Shown in pieces: positions 39,674-48,383 of a DNA stretch of 64,000 bases. The stretch's first letter is position 1. Each line of letters begins with the position of its first letter. Made by a program: the position numbers and the translations under genes. Source of the DNA: Tangfeifania diversioriginum (GTDB taxonomy: Bacteria; Bacteroidota; Bacteroidia; Bacteroidales; Prolixibacteraceae); assembly GCF_900141875.1 (NCBI RefSeq), contig NZ_FQZE01000015.1:55357-119356 (forward strand), given 5' to 3'. The notes beneath the pieces were generated by a model. The model did not search any database and had not been told where the DNA came from. It was given only the letters and a program-made list of their open reading frames with translations.

Positions 39674-40006
39674 ATGAATAATCGGGTAAATGGGTTATAT
39701 AAAAAATTTGGACTTTTAACCTTTGATGCGAAGAAAGAAAAAAATAGTGATTTTTTGGTGAAAAATTTATCGGCAACCGGAAATCTTAAGAAAGCAGCAA
39801 CAAATATTTACGATGCACTGCACAATTTGGAGGAGTATGGTATCGAAATAATTTTTGAAGAACTATTTGTGGAATCGGCATTTGGCATTACAATGATGGA
39901 TCGGCTGAGTAAAGCAGCAGCAATTAACGAACAAGTTGCTTATAATTCAGAATATATACCAGTGGGGATTAATTATCAAAATCTCTTCCAAAATAGCCGG
40001 GTTTAA
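39674..40006 (+). pseudogene. Orphan fragment of a Sua5-type threonylcarbamoyl-AMP synthase C-terminal domain
   Basis: A 110-residue frame that matches only the C-terminal SUA5 domain of L-threonylcarbamoyladenylate synthase. The stretch LSATGNLKKAATNIYDALHN with the later FGITMMDRLSKAAAIN corresponds to the GDLxEAAxNLxxAL...GLGxAxxDRLxRAA pattern. The YrdC catalytic domain is missing: only 150 bases separate it from the DUF4914 gene and they show no YrdC sequence. AT content is higher than the neighbours. It is most likely a relic of a duplicated or imported gene, but an ATG-started stand-alone domain cannot be excluded. Confidence 0.6.
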
Positions 40007-40032
40007 TACTTTTACGAATTGTATTATATTTG
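40002..40032 (+). promoter_or_regulatory. Promoter of cysD
   Basis: TTTA (40002-40005) and the perfect -7 box TATATTTG (40025-40032) are 19 bases apart. Transcription would start near 40039, giving a leader of about 90 bases with no riboswitch that I recognise. Confidence 0.6.
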
Positions 40033-40129
40033 CCTTTTTTCATCCGTGTTTTGCCGAATGAAGAGATACAGTTGAAAAACGAACTTCACAATTTCGTTTA
40101 CATCTAAATAGAATATTATATTCAAATTT

Positions 40130-41038
40130 ATGAAGGAATACAATTTAACGAACCTGCGCGAACTCGAAGCCGAGTCTATCCATATTATCCGCGAAGTAGC
40201 AGCCGAATTCGAAAACCCGGTAATGCTTTACTCCATTGGAAAAGACTCTTCGGTGATGGTGCGCCTGGCCGAGAAAGCTTTTTACCCGGGGAAAGTACCA
40301 TTTCCGCTGATGCACATTGACTCCAAATGGAAATTTCGCGAAATGGTGGAATTCCGCGACAGATACGCCAAAGAAAAAGGCTGGGACCTGATTGTGCACT
40401 CGAATATGGAAGCTTTTAAAAAAGGAATCGGGCCGTTTACCCACGGCAGCAAAGTGCACACCGATGTAATGAAAACACAGGCTTTACTCGAGGGATTATC
40501 GAAATACAAATTTGATGCTGCCTTTGGTGGCGCCCGCCGCGACGAGGAAAAATCGCGTGCCAAAGAACGCATCTTTTCCTTCCGCGACCGTTTCCACCAG
40601 TGGGACCCCAAAAACCAGCGGCCGGAACTCTGGAACATCTACAATGCCCGCGTGCATAAAGGCGAATCGATTAGGGTTTTTCCGCTGAGTAACTGGACCG
40701 AACTCGACATTTGGCAGTATATCCGCCTGGAAGAAATCCCCATTGTTCCGCTCTATTTTGCCAAAGAAAGACCCATTGTTGACATGGACGGCAACCTGAT
40801 TATGGTGGACGACGAACGGATGCCCAAAGAACTGGCAGAAAAAGCCCAAATGCGAAAAGTACGCTTTCGCACCCTGGGCTGCTATCCGCTCACTGGTGCA
40901 GTGGAATCAGAAGCCGATACCATTGAAAAAATTGTGGAAGAGATGATGACTGTCACCGTCTCCGAACGCACCACGCGCGTTATCGATTTCGACCAGGATG
41001 CCAGTATGGAACAAAAGAAAAGAGAGGGGTATTTTTAG
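40130..41038 (+). CDS. cysD: Sulfate adenylyltransferase subunit 2
   Basis: A 302-residue PAPS-reductase-family ATP pyrophosphatase subunit. With CysN it makes adenylyl sulfate from ATP and sulfate. The PP-loop is [20 protein letters not shown] (about 32-51). [20 protein letters not shown] and [20 protein letters not shown] are characteristic of CysD. Length matches the usual 300-302. It precedes cysN, but the normal short gap is expanded to 700 bases by a repeat-flanked four-helix-bundle gene. Confidence 0.96.
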   Translation: MKEYNLTNLRELEAESIHIIREVAAEFENPVMLYSIGKDSSVMVRLAEKAFYPGKVPFPLMHIDSKWKFREMVEFRDRYAKEKGWDLIVHSNMEAFKKGIGPFTHGSKVHTDVMKTQALLEGLSKYKFDAAFGGARRDEEKSRAKERIFSFRDRFHQWDPKNQRPELWNIYNARVHKGESIRVFPLSNWTELDIWQYIRLEEIPIVPLYFAKERPIVDMDGNLIMVDDERMPKELAEKAQMRKVRFRTLGCYPLTGAVESEADTIEKIVEEMMTVTVSERTTRVIDFDQDASMEQKKREGYF

Positions 41039-41064
41039 GAGATTCTCTGCTTCGCGTTGTCAGA

Positions 41065-41181
41065 AGAGGTTATCCGCTTCGCGTTATCTCGGTTATCATG
41101 GTTTTCATTGTTTTTTGACAACCTGACACAACGATAACCACGACAACAATGACAACTTGATAACTCGACAACAACGACAAC
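41065..41181. repeat. Direct repeat copy 1 (117 bp) upstream of the four-helix-bundle gene
   Basis: Contains GGTTATCCGCTTCGCGTTAT and then a GACAAC/GATAAC-rich tract. It matches 41587-41704 except for one substitution and one single-base gap (about 116 of 118 positions). It ends 14 bases before the four-helix-bundle ATG. A decayed extra unit (CTGCTTCGCGTTGTC) precedes it. Confidence 0.9.
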
Positions 41182-41195
41182 AAAATCTTCATACA

Positions 41196-41567
41196 ATGAA
41201 AGGATACAAAGAGTTAGACATATACAACCTGGCATTTAAACTTGCTGTAAAAATCTATCGGTTAAGCCTGGATTTGCCTCATCCTGATAAATTTGAAACA
41301 GGAAGTCAAATCCGAAGATCCAGTCAATCAGTAAAAGACAATATTGCTGAAGGATATGGGAGAAGAAGATACAAAGCTGATTTTATCAAATTTTTGGTAG
41401 CCAGCCATTCCTCTTGTTTAGAGGCTACTTCTCAGGCAGAGTTTCTGGCCGAAGTGAAAAATAGCGAACAATGGCAAATAGTGGCAGAAGAACTTAATTC
41501 AATTGGTATTAAAATATATAACTTTATTGAATACGTTGACAAGAACTGGAAAACGGGAAGAGGTTAA
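41196..41567 (+). CDS. Four-helix-bundle protein of the S23/IVP family
   Basis: A 123-residue protein of the S23 family, named after proteins encoded in 23S rRNA intervening sequences. The opening YKELDIYNLAFKLAVKIYRL, the core IRRSSQSVKDNIAEGYGRRR and ASHSSCLEATSQAEFLAE are hallmarks. Such proteins form helical bundles, but their function is unknown; free-standing copies are common in Bacteroidetes. This one lies between two near-identical direct repeats within the cysD-cysN operon, which suggests it arrived as a unit. The start at 41196 is chosen because an upstream start would lie in the repeat. Confidence 0.9.
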   Translation: MKGYKELDIYNLAFKLAVKIYRLSLDLPHPDKFETGSQIRRSSQSVKDNIAEGYGRRRYKADFIKFLVASHSSCLEATSQAEFLAEVKNSEQWQIVAEELNSIGIKIYNFIEYVDKNWKTGRG

Positions 41568-41586
41568 CAGCTTTGCGTTATTTAGG

Positions 41587-41704
41587 AGAGGTTATCCGCT
41601 TCGCGTTATCTCGGTTATCAAGGTTTTCATTGTTTTTTGACAACCTGACAACAACGATAACCACGACAACAATGACAACTTGATAACTCGACAACAACGA
41701 CAAC
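41587..41704. repeat. Direct repeat copy 2 (118 bp) upstream of cysN
   Basis: The second copy of the 41065 repeat, starting 20 bases after the four-helix-bundle stop. It continues as further GACAAC/GATAAC units up to the cysN start codon (41705-41740), so the repeat tract forms the cysN leader and its first codons (ATGACAAC). Confidence 0.9.
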
Positions 41705-41737
41705 TTGACAACAACGATAACATGACAACTTGATAAC

Positions 41738-43657
41738 ATGACAACAAATAATTTAAACATCCGCGAATTTCTCGATCAGGATCAAAAGAAGGACCTCCTC
41801 CGTCTTTTAACCGCCGGCTCCGTCGATGACGGCAAATCAACCCTCATCGGCCGCCTGATGTTCGACAGTAAAATGTTGTACGAAGACCAGCTTTCGGCAT
41901 TGGAAAACGACAGTAAAAGGATGGGGCATGCAGGCGAAGACATCGACTACGCCCTGTTACTCGATGGCCTGAAAGCCGAACGGGAGCAGGGAATAACCAT
42001 CGACGTGGCCTACCGCTATTTCTCCACGGCAAAACGAAAATTTATTATTGCCGACACCCCGGGGCACGAACAATATACCCGAAACATGATTACCGGAGGT
42101 TCCACGGCCAACCTGGCCATTATCCTCATCGATGCCACAAAAGGGGTAATTACACAAACCAAACGCCACACGTTTCTGGCTTCGCTGTTGGGTATTCAGC
42201 ATGTGGTACTGGCCGTGAACAAAATGGATTTGGTGGATTTCAACCAGAAAGTGTTCGATGATATTTGCGCCGACTACAAAAAATTTGTAACCCAGTTGGA
42301 TATTCCCGATGTCAACTTCATTCCGCTTTCGGCACTGAAAGGCGACAACGTGGTGGATATCTCTGAAAAAATGCCCTGGTACCACGGCAAAAGCATGCTC
42401 GATTTTTTGGAAAGTGTTCATGTGAGCAGCGATCGCAACTACGACGATTTCCGTTTCCCGGTGCAGTATGTGCTACGTCCCGACCGCGATTTCCGGGGAT
42501 TCTCCGGCAGAATAGCATCGGGGATTGTCCGCCCCGGCGACAAAGTGATGGCACTGCCTTCACGAAAAATATCGAAAGTGAAGACCATTCCAACTTATAA
42601 CGGGAATCTTGATAAAGCATTTCCTCCGCAGGCAATTACCCTCGAGCTGGAAGATGAAATCGATATTTCGCGCGGCGAAATGCTGGTAACGCCCGATAAC
42701 CTGCCGCGCATGGAACGCCATTTTGAAGCCATGCTGGTTTGGATGGACGAAGAAGCGATGGACACCTCCACCCAGTTTTTCCTGAAACAAAATACCAACA
42801 CCACCCGCGCCCGCATCGACATGCTGCGCTACAAAGTGGATGTGAACACCCTCGATAAATCGGAAGTGGAATACCTGGAACTCAACGAAATTGGCAGGGC
42901 CGTTTTCACCACGGCAAAAACCCTGTTTTTCGATCCGTACAAAAAGAACAAAAACACAGGGGCATTTATCCTGATTCACCCGGTTACCAACAACACGGTG
43001 GCTGTAGGAATGATAATCGACAAGATGAGCTCCGACGAACTGCCATCGCGGATTACCGATACCGAAAAAGAAAAAATTGACAGCGGAATCGGGCTCATCT
43101 CAGGCAGTGAATACCAGAAACGCTACAACCAGAAAGGCGAAACCATCTGGATTACCGGCCTGCACGGCTCGGGTAAAAACCTGCTGGCGTTCAGCCTCGA
43201 AAAACGGTTGTTCCAATTGGGAGCCACAATTGTTTTGCTCGATGGAAGTACCATCCGTTCGGGACTTTCGCGTGAACTCGACTTCTCGCCAACCGACCGC
43301 GCCGAGCACCTGCGCCGCGTGGCACACATTGCCAAATTATTGAACGACCAGGGCATTATCGCCATCTGCTCGTTTATTTCGCCCTCCGACAACATTCGCC
43401 GGCAATGCGCAAAGGTAATCGGTGAAGAACGTTTTCACCTTGTCCACATGGATGCCAGCATGGATTATTGCAAAAATAACAAGCCAAAACTTTATCAGTT
43501 AGCAGAAGAAGGAGAACTGCGCCACATGCCGGGAGTGGATGAAAAATTTGAGGAGCCGGAAAATGTTGTGCTGACTTTAAATCCTGATAATATCGATGAA
43601 GAGATAAATACAATAATTGACTATTTAGCACAAGCGAAAATTTACCCCGTGAAATGA
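41738..43657 (+). CDS. cysN: Sulfate adenylyltransferase subunit 1 fused to an APS kinase-like domain
   Basis: A 639-residue CysN-CysC fusion. The GTPase part (about 18-440) has [34 protein letters not shown] and AVNKMDLVD; it powers adenylyl sulfate formation with CysD. The APS kinase-like part (about 465-639) should make PAPS, but its P-loop reads [10 protein letters not shown], with Asn where Ser/Thr normally binds magnesium. The usual DGDxxR motif reads DGSTIRSGL. Phosphate transfer may therefore be weak or lost. The last ~40 codons are AT-richer than the rest, and a second copy of the C-terminal codons lies at 43936-43986 after the GIY-YIG gene. Confidence 0.93.
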   Translation: MTTNNLNIREFLDQDQKKDLLRLLTAGSVDDGKSTLIGRLMFDSKMLYEDQLSALENDSKRMGHAGEDIDYALLLDGLKAEREQGITIDVAYRYFSTAKRKFIIADTPGHEQYTRNMITGGSTANLAIILIDATKGVITQTKRHTFLASLLGIQHVVLAVNKMDLVDFNQKVFDDICADYKKFVTQLDIPDVNFIPLSALKGDNVVDISEKMPWYHGKSMLDFLESVHVSSDRNYDDFRFPVQYVLRPDRDFRGFSGRIASGIVRPGDKVMALPSRKISKVKTIPTYNGNLDKAFPPQAITLELEDEIDISRGEMLVTPDNLPRMERHFEAMLVWMDEEAMDTSTQFFLKQNTNTTRARIDMLRYKVDVNTLDKSEVEYLELNEIGRAVFTTAKTLFFDPYKKNKNTGAFILIHPVTNNTVAVGMIIDKMSSDELPSRITDTEKEKIDSGIGLISGSEYQKRYNQKGETIWITGLHGSGKNLLAFSLEKRLFQLGATIVLLDGSTIRSGLSRELDFSPTDRAEHLRRVAHIAKLLNDQGIIAICSFISPSDNIRRQCAKVIGEERFHLVHMDASMDYCKNNKPKLYQLAEEGELRHMPGVDEKFEEPENVVLTLNPDNIDEEINTIIDYLAQAKIYPVK

Positions 43658-43932
43658 TGGCAAATTTATTCAACGAATATTACTTTGTTTATGTGCTTTT
43701 AAGTTTAAAGGATGGTAAAAAATATACAGGTTATACTAAAAATTTGCCATCAAGATTTGAGGCGCATCAAAATGGCAAAGTTGAATCTACAAAAAACAGA
43801 AGACCATTCAAATTAATTTATTTTGAAGGGTGTTTAAACCAGCAGGATGCTACAAAACGTGAGAAATATTTAAAAACCTTTTACGGCAAAAGATTTTTGG
43901 GAAATCGCCTCAAATCTTATTTCACTGGGTGA
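43654..43932 (+). CDS. GIY-YIG nuclease-family protein at the 3' end of cysN
   Basis: A 92-residue single-domain GIY-YIG (UvrC-like, YhbQ/Slx1-type) protein. The paired tyrosine motifs are [19 protein letters not shown], the catalytic Arg is in [11 protein letters not shown] and the metal-binding Glu in ATKREKYLK. It starts inside the cysN stop (ATGATGG overlap). Codon use is AT-rich compared with cysN. Directly after its stop is a second cysN-like C-terminal tail, so this gene appears to have been inserted into the 3' end of cysN. A related gene is at 63612-63848. Confidence 0.9.
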   Translation: MMANLFNEYYFVYVLLSLKDGKKYTGYTKNLPSRFEAHQNGKVESTKNRRPFKLIYFEGCLNQQDATKREKYLKTFYGKRFLGNRLKSYFTG

Positions 43933-43935
43933 ACG

Positions 43936-43986
43936 GAACGAATTATTGAATATCTGGCGGAGAAAAAGATTTTTCCGTTGCAATAA
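43936..43986 (+). pseudogene. Displaced 3' end of cysN (CysC-domain C-terminus)
   Basis: Sixteen codons and a stop encode ERIIEYLAEKKIFPLQ, which aligns with the current CysN ending [15 protein letters not shown] (identical at II, YLA, KI and P). It lies in the same frame as, and directly after, the GIY-YIG stop. Its GC-richer codons (CTGGCGGAG) suit the body of cysN better than the present AT-rich tail does. Confidence 0.7.
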
Positions 43987-44008
43987 TATGAGGTAGAGAC
44001 ACAAAATT

Positions 44009-44038
44009 GGTAGCGCCACAAAATTTTGTGGCGCTACC
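44009..44038. repeat. Perfect 30-bp palindrome before the epimerase gene
   Basis: GGTAGCGCCACAAAA is followed immediately by its exact reverse complement, centred between 44023 and 44024. It is 16 bases before the epimerase ATG and could form a hairpin in the mRNA leader. ACACAAAATT occurs just upstream, hinting at a dispersed repeat family. No T-run follows. Confidence 0.8.
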
Positions 44039-44054
44039 ACCAAAAAACATTAAA

Positions 44055-45086
44055 ATGAAAATTTTAATTACCGGTTCTGCCGGATTCATCGGCTTTCACC
44101 TTGTTCAGAGCCTTCTTAAAACGGGTGCTGAAGTTGTGGGAATCGACAACATAAACGATTATTACGCTCCGGAACTGAAATTTTCGCGGCTGAACGAAGC
44201 CGGAATTTCGCGCAAAGCAGAGAACTGGCACCAACCGGTTAAAAGCGAAAAAAATCCAAATTATACTTTTATCAGAATGAATTTGGAAGACCGCACCGAA
44301 ATGGAGCGGCTCTTCGAAACCGAAAAATTCGATGTGGTGTGCAACCTCGCTGCGCAGGCGGGGGTACGGTACAGCCTTGAAAATCCGCATGCCTACATCA
44401 ACAGTAATATTGTAGGTTTTTTGAATATCCTGGAAGGTTGCCGCCACAATAATGTAAAACATTTGGTTTATGCCAGTTCATCGAGTGTGTACGGGAACAA
44501 TAAAAAAATGCCGCTATCAACCGATGATCCGGTGGATAATCCTGTCAGCCTGTATGCCGCCACCAAAAAAAGCAACGAACTGATGGCCCACACGTACAGC
44601 CATTTATACGGCATACCTTCTACCGGGCTGCGTTTCTTCACCGTTTACGGTCCGTGGGGCAGGCCAGATATGGCTTACTTCCTTTTCACCAAAGCAATTC
44701 TCGAAAATAAGCCGATAAAGATTTTCAATCATGGCGATTTGTACCGCGATTTTACCTACATCGACGACATCGTAAAAGGCGTAGCAAAAATTCTAAATAA
44801 GCCCCCACAAACTTCCTCCAGGGGGAAGGAAAAAGAAATTCCGTATAAAATTTATAATATCGGAAATTCAAATCCCGTAAAACTGATGGATTTTATCGAG
44901 ACCATTGAAAAAGCCTGGGGAAAAGAGGCGCTGAAAGAATACCACGACATGCAGCCCGGCGATGTATATAAAACTTTTGCCGATGTGAGCGCGCTGGAAA
45001 ATGATTTTTATTACGCACCCAAAACTACGATTGAAGAAGGAATTTCCGAATTTGTAAAATGGTATTCGGCTTATTACAAGAAGTAA
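44055..45086 (+). CDS. UDP-glucuronate 4-epimerase-like NAD-dependent epimerase (CapI/LpsL type)
   Basis: A 343-residue extended short-chain dehydrogenase making UDP-galacturonate from UDP-glucuronate, if the family assignment holds. The NAD loop is ITGSAGFIGFHLV (about 5-17), GIDNINDYYAPELKFSRL is typical of CapI, and the catalytic YxxxK is SLYAATKKSNELMAHTYS. GLRFFTVYGPWGRPDMAYFL is also characteristic. An upstream start at 44007 would read through the palindrome and is rejected. It likely feeds surface polysaccharide synthesis. Confidence 0.92.
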   Translation: MKILITGSAGFIGFHLVQSLLKTGAEVVGIDNINDYYAPELKFSRLNEAGISRKAENWHQPVKSEKNPNYTFIRMNLEDRTEMERLFETEKFDVVCNLAAQAGVRYSLENPHAYINSNIVGFLNILEGCRHNNVKHLVYASSSSVYGNNKKMPLSTDDPVDNPVSLYAATKKSNELMAHTYSHLYGIPSTGLRFFTVYGPWGRPDMAYFLFTKAILENKPIKIFNHGDLYRDFTYIDDIVKGVAKILNKPPQTSSRGKEKEIPYKIYNIGNSNPVKLMDFIETIEKAWGKEALKEYHDMQPGDVYKTFADVSALENDFYYAPKTTIEEGISEFVKWYSAYYKK

Positions 45087-45536
45087 GAGTTTGTCTCGAA
45101 ATAACTTAATCATTCAGGGTTTTTTCCCTGAGTAGTCATAGCCTCACTCAAAGTGAGGCTATGACTACTCCCCCGCGAAAACGTCATTATAAATCCCTGC
45201 TACACAACATTCATTTCCGGGATTACCTTTTGCCTGTTTTTCTGAACATATATACAGAAACACAATACCAATAATTAAAAAAACAGGAGGCACGCAACCA
45301 AATTTTATCTTTTAGCATCTTATCAAACAAACATTAATCTTTAAAACCAATAGTATGATGAAACACGGCCCATACCCCGTATTTCCTGGGAAACCACAAA
45401 ATGGGTTCATTTCAGGAAGGATGCCAACCAAAGGCACTGAAACCGACCCGATTTGCTCTCCTGCCTGGTAGCTCCGGCTACCTGGAATATCAAAAAGTAC
45501 TTTGTACAAATTATTCACTACTAAACATTTGAAATA
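45087..45536. other. Intergenic region with palindromic repeat and a possible tiny ORF
   Basis: About 450 bases. It holds palindromic unit copy 1 (45111-45170) and then AT-rich sequence. A 38-codon frame (45355-45471, starting MMKHGPYPVFPGK) ends before a short dyad, GGTAGC-TCCG-GCTACC. No promoter box or known family supports the small frame, so I do not call it a gene. Confidence 0.4.
45111..45170. repeat. Palindromic repeat unit, copy 1
   Basis: Two hairpins in tandem: TCAGGG-TTTTTT-CCCTGA (45114-45131), then a perfect 19-bp stem with a CAA loop (45130-45170). The core GTCATAGCCTCACT recurs in copy 2 at 48384-48438 in the same orientation. The copies bracket the AT-rich lipoprotein/peptidase pair. 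Confidence 0.85.
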
Positions 45537-45926
45537 ATGAAATCAAAAAAATTTAAACTACCAACCAGCTTACTGATCCTGCTGTGGCTTTTCACGGCAT
45601 TGCTGGGAGCAGGTTGTGAAAAAGAAGATACTATAGTTTGTGGAATAGAAGATCCGTTAACCGAGCTTAATTGGCTACAGGATTTGAAAACATCCATAGA
45701 AGAAGATGTCGATATTGATTCTGCAGAAATTATTTTATACAGATTGAATGATACTGATTATATCTACATTCAAAAATCTGTTGACTCTGCTTATGATTTT
45801 CCAAATACAATCTATGACTGCGAAGGAAATGAAAAGTACAAATGTGGAGGAAATCAACCTGTTGATAATTGTACAACTTTTTTTTCAGAAGCACAAAAAA
45901 TTAAAATATTATGGGAAAAGCAATAA
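45537..45926 (+). CDS. Small lipoprotein, function unknown
   Basis: A 129-residue protein with a lipobox LLGAGC (lipidated Cys27) after a hydrophobic signal. The mature part is acidic and Cys-bearing (VCGIEDPLTELNWLQDLK, IYDCEGNEKYKCGG, NCTTFF). This pattern recurs in many short Bacteroidetes lipoproteins of unknown role. It overlaps the M6 peptidase gene by 16 bases, so the two are translationally linked. An inhibitor or chaperone role for the peptidase is possible but unsupported. Confidence 0.8.
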   Translation: MKSKKFKLPTSLLILLWLFTALLGAGCEKEDTIVCGIEDPLTELNWLQDLKTSIEEDVDIDSAEIILYRLNDTDYIYIQKSVDSAYDFPNTIYDCEGNEKYKCGGNQPVDNCTTFFSEAQKIKILWEKQ

Positions 45927-48358
45927 TAAACCAGAAATTAGAAATAAAGTGCCTTTTCTTTATTTTCTTAATTGTCCTGTCATTTACATCTCAAGGACAA
46001 ATGATGCAAAAATGTCCGGCTTATCCTGATACAATAAGAATGTTACAACAGGAAAACTATTTTCTTGAATGCTTTATTAAAGGAGATGAATATTTTTCAA
46101 TAATCACAACTGTCGATGGTTTTCCTTTAATCGAAAATAAAAATGGAAAATTTGAATATGCCACGATTGATCGTACAGGAAAAATTAATTCAACAGGAGT
46201 TCTTGCAAAAAATAAGGCAAATCGCACGGAAGAGGAAATGAACCTTTTAAAAACAATAGATAAAAAGGCTATAGAAAGAATAAAGCCAGCACCTTCAAAA
46301 ATGTCTATTAGTGGTGGTTTGAGTTATTCTATTGAAAGCTTTCCGACTAGCGGAACAAGAAATCTCTTGGTGCTATTAATTGATTTTACAGATTTATCAT
46401 TCCAAATTGCCAATAATAACTTTAACAGTCTTATGAATCAGTCAAATTATAATGGAACGGGGAGCTTTAGGGATTATTGGTTAGAAAGTTCATATAGCAA
46501 TTTGACTGTTAATAGCACTGTAAGAGGTTGGTATCATGCTGCAAATAATATGGCTTACTATGGTGCAAACTCAGGCGGGAGTGATGTCAATCCAAGGTTA
46601 TTAGTTCAAGAGGCTGTTGATGCGGCTGAAAATGCAGGATTAGATTTTTCCATTTATGATAATGATAATGACGGAAACGTCGATGGAATAATAGTTATTC
46701 ATGCGGGATATGGGGAAGAAGCAGGCGGCGGGCCTAATACAATATGGTCCCATCATTGGACGCTTGGCAGTTTTAAAAGAACATATGATGGTGTAACAAT
46801 TGATGATTATGCTCTTGTTCCAGAGCTAAGAAATAACTTTGGAAGTAATATTTCAAATATCGGAGTAATTTGTCACGAATTCGGTCATTCTTTAGACTTA
46901 CCTGATTTATATGACACTGATTTATCAAATGGAGATTCTGAAGGTATTGGAGAATGGGGTCTAATGGGAAGTGGCAATTGGAATAATAATGGTGCTTCTC
47001 CTTCAAATTTATGTGCGTGGAGTAAACTGTTTTTAGGTTGGTCGAATCCTACTGTACTATATTCCCCAATTAGTATTTCGTTACCTAATTCTGCACAGAA
47101 TAATACCTTTTACCGAATCAATACACCACATGCGAATGAATATTTTCTATTGGAAAACAGACAATTTGTTGGTTTTGATATTGGATTACCAGGTACCGGA
47201 TTAGCCATTTGGCATATTAATACTTCTAAAACTACAACATCCCATATTGTTGCAAATGATGTTAATGCAAATGAAAACTTAAAAGGTGTTGATCTGGAAG
47301 AGGCGGATGGTAATCTTGACTTAGATAATAATACTAACAGAGGTGATGATGGTGATTTATACCCTGGTAGTTCATGTAATTTATCCTTTGAAGATAATAC
47401 GACACCAAATTCTCAAACATATTCTCCAATTGATAATACCAATAAACCTGTAACAAATATTATAGAATCAGGAAATACTGTTCGGTTCGATTATATGGGT
47501 TACAACCCAATTTCCGACCCCTCCGTTGTCTGCTCTTCCGGTGCCACCTTCACCATCTACAGCCTGCCCTCCGTGGATTCCATTATTTGGGAAACCGGGT
47601 TCTTCCTCACTATCCACTCAGGACAAAATACCGGTTCCGCTGTAATAAAGGCTACGGGCAACGGCAGGAGTTGGGTACAAGCCAGGCTGGTTAATGATTG
47701 TGGTAGCATTACCCTCCCCCGTCAAAGGATTTGGGCGGGAACTCCTGCCCCAACCATCCTATTGTGTACCGTAAATAATAACTATCCCGGAAGTGTAGGG
47801 CCTTCCGTAGATTTTGGTTTTGCGGGAGAAGATTATTGGTTATATGCATATGGGACAGACTTATCGGAAAATGATGCCGATTATCTATGGAAGTTTTACC
47901 CGTCCGATCCTTTACAGTTGCCTGTACAGAGAACAGGAAGACAGGTCGAATTCTCGAAGGATACACCAGGTAATTACTCCGTATCGTTACAGTACAACGG
48001 AGTATGCGGCTGGACCAATGAAATTTTTAAGAATATCAGGATAGAATATGATCTGAGATCAAAAAATTACTTGAGTATTTCGCCAAACCCCACCACCGGC
48101 GAAACCACCCTTACCATCGAATCTGGGGCAGAAACGGAAGCATTAAATTCTGCTTCGATTGGTGAAGATACATTTGACTATAATGCAGAATGGGATATGG
48201 AAATCTACAGCCCTATGCAGGCACTAAAAGCACAAAAAGCCAAATTAAAAGGCAAAAGCACAACCATTCAAACCTCCGGTTGGACTGAAGGTGTTTATAC
48301 GGTGCGTGTAAAATACAAGGATGAAATTTTAACTGGAAAATTAATTGTGAAAAAATGA
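45911..48358 (+). CDS. Secreted M6-family metallopeptidase with type IX sorting domain
   Basis: An 815-residue exported protease (immune inhibitor A-like). A signal peptide ends near SQGQ (about 35). The zinc site HEFGHSLDLPDLYD is at about 322-335, with DNDNDGNVDGIIVIHAG and MGSGNWNNNG typical of M6. After ~residue 535 come Ig/PKD-like modules (TFTIYSLPSVDSIIWETG, SVSLQYNGVCGWTNEI) and a C-terminal T9SS domain (SISPNPTTGETTLTIESG...VYTVRVKYKDEILTGKLIVKK). Base composition changes from AT-rich to clearly GC-richer near 47500, at the boundary between the catalytic and C-terminal modules. It follows and overlaps a lipoprotein gene. Confidence 0.92.
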   Translation: MGKAIINQKLEIKCLFFIFLIVLSFTSQGQMMQKCPAYPDTIRMLQQENYFLECFIKGDEYFSIITTVDGFPLIENKNGKFEYATIDRTGKINSTGVLAKNKANRTEEEMNLLKTIDKKAIERIKPAPSKMSISGGLSYSIESFPTSGTRNLLVLLIDFTDLSFQIANNNFNSLMNQSNYNGTGSFRDYWLESSYSNLTVNSTVRGWYHAANNMAYYGANSGGSDVNPRLLVQEAVDAAENAGLDFSIYDNDNDGNVDGIIVIHAGYGEEAGGGPNTIWSHHWTLGSFKRTYDGVTIDDYALVPELRNNFGSNISNIGVICHEFGHSLDLPDLYDTDLSNGDSEGIGEWGLMGSGNWNNNGASPSNLCAWSKLFLGWSNPTVLYSPISISLPNSAQNNTFYRINTPHANEYFLLENRQFVGFDIGLPGTGLAIWHINTSKTTTSHIVANDVNANENLKGVDLEEADGNLDLDNNTNRGDDGDLYPGSSCNLSFEDNTTPNSQTYSPIDNTNKPVTNIIESGNTVRFDYMGYNPISDPSVVCSSGATFTIYSLPSVDSIIWETGFFLTIHSGQNTGSAVIKATGNGRSWVQARLVNDCGSITLPRQRIWAGTPAPTILLCTVNNNYPGSVGPSVDFGFAGEDYWLYAYGTDLSENDADYLWKFYPSDPLQLPVQRTGRQVEFSKDTPGNYSVSLQYNGVCGWTNEIFKNIRIEYDLRSKNYLSISPNPTTGETTLTIESGAETEALNSASIGEDTFDYNAEWDMEIYSPMQALKAQKAKLKGKSTTIQTSGWTEGVYTVRVKYKDEILTGKLIVKK

Positions 48359-48383
48359 AAATTTGTTAGCGAAGTGAATTAAA

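Noticed and set aside
41065..41740. CRISPR-like array in the cysD-cysN gap
   Set aside because: There are only two long repeats with a gene between them plus simple short repeats; no regular spacers and no cas genes. No CRISPR was found anywhere in the window.
41578..41840. Minus-strand open frames in the GACAAC-rich region
   Set aside because: They translate the simple repeat tract (Ser/Leu/Val-rich low complexity) and overlap cysN.
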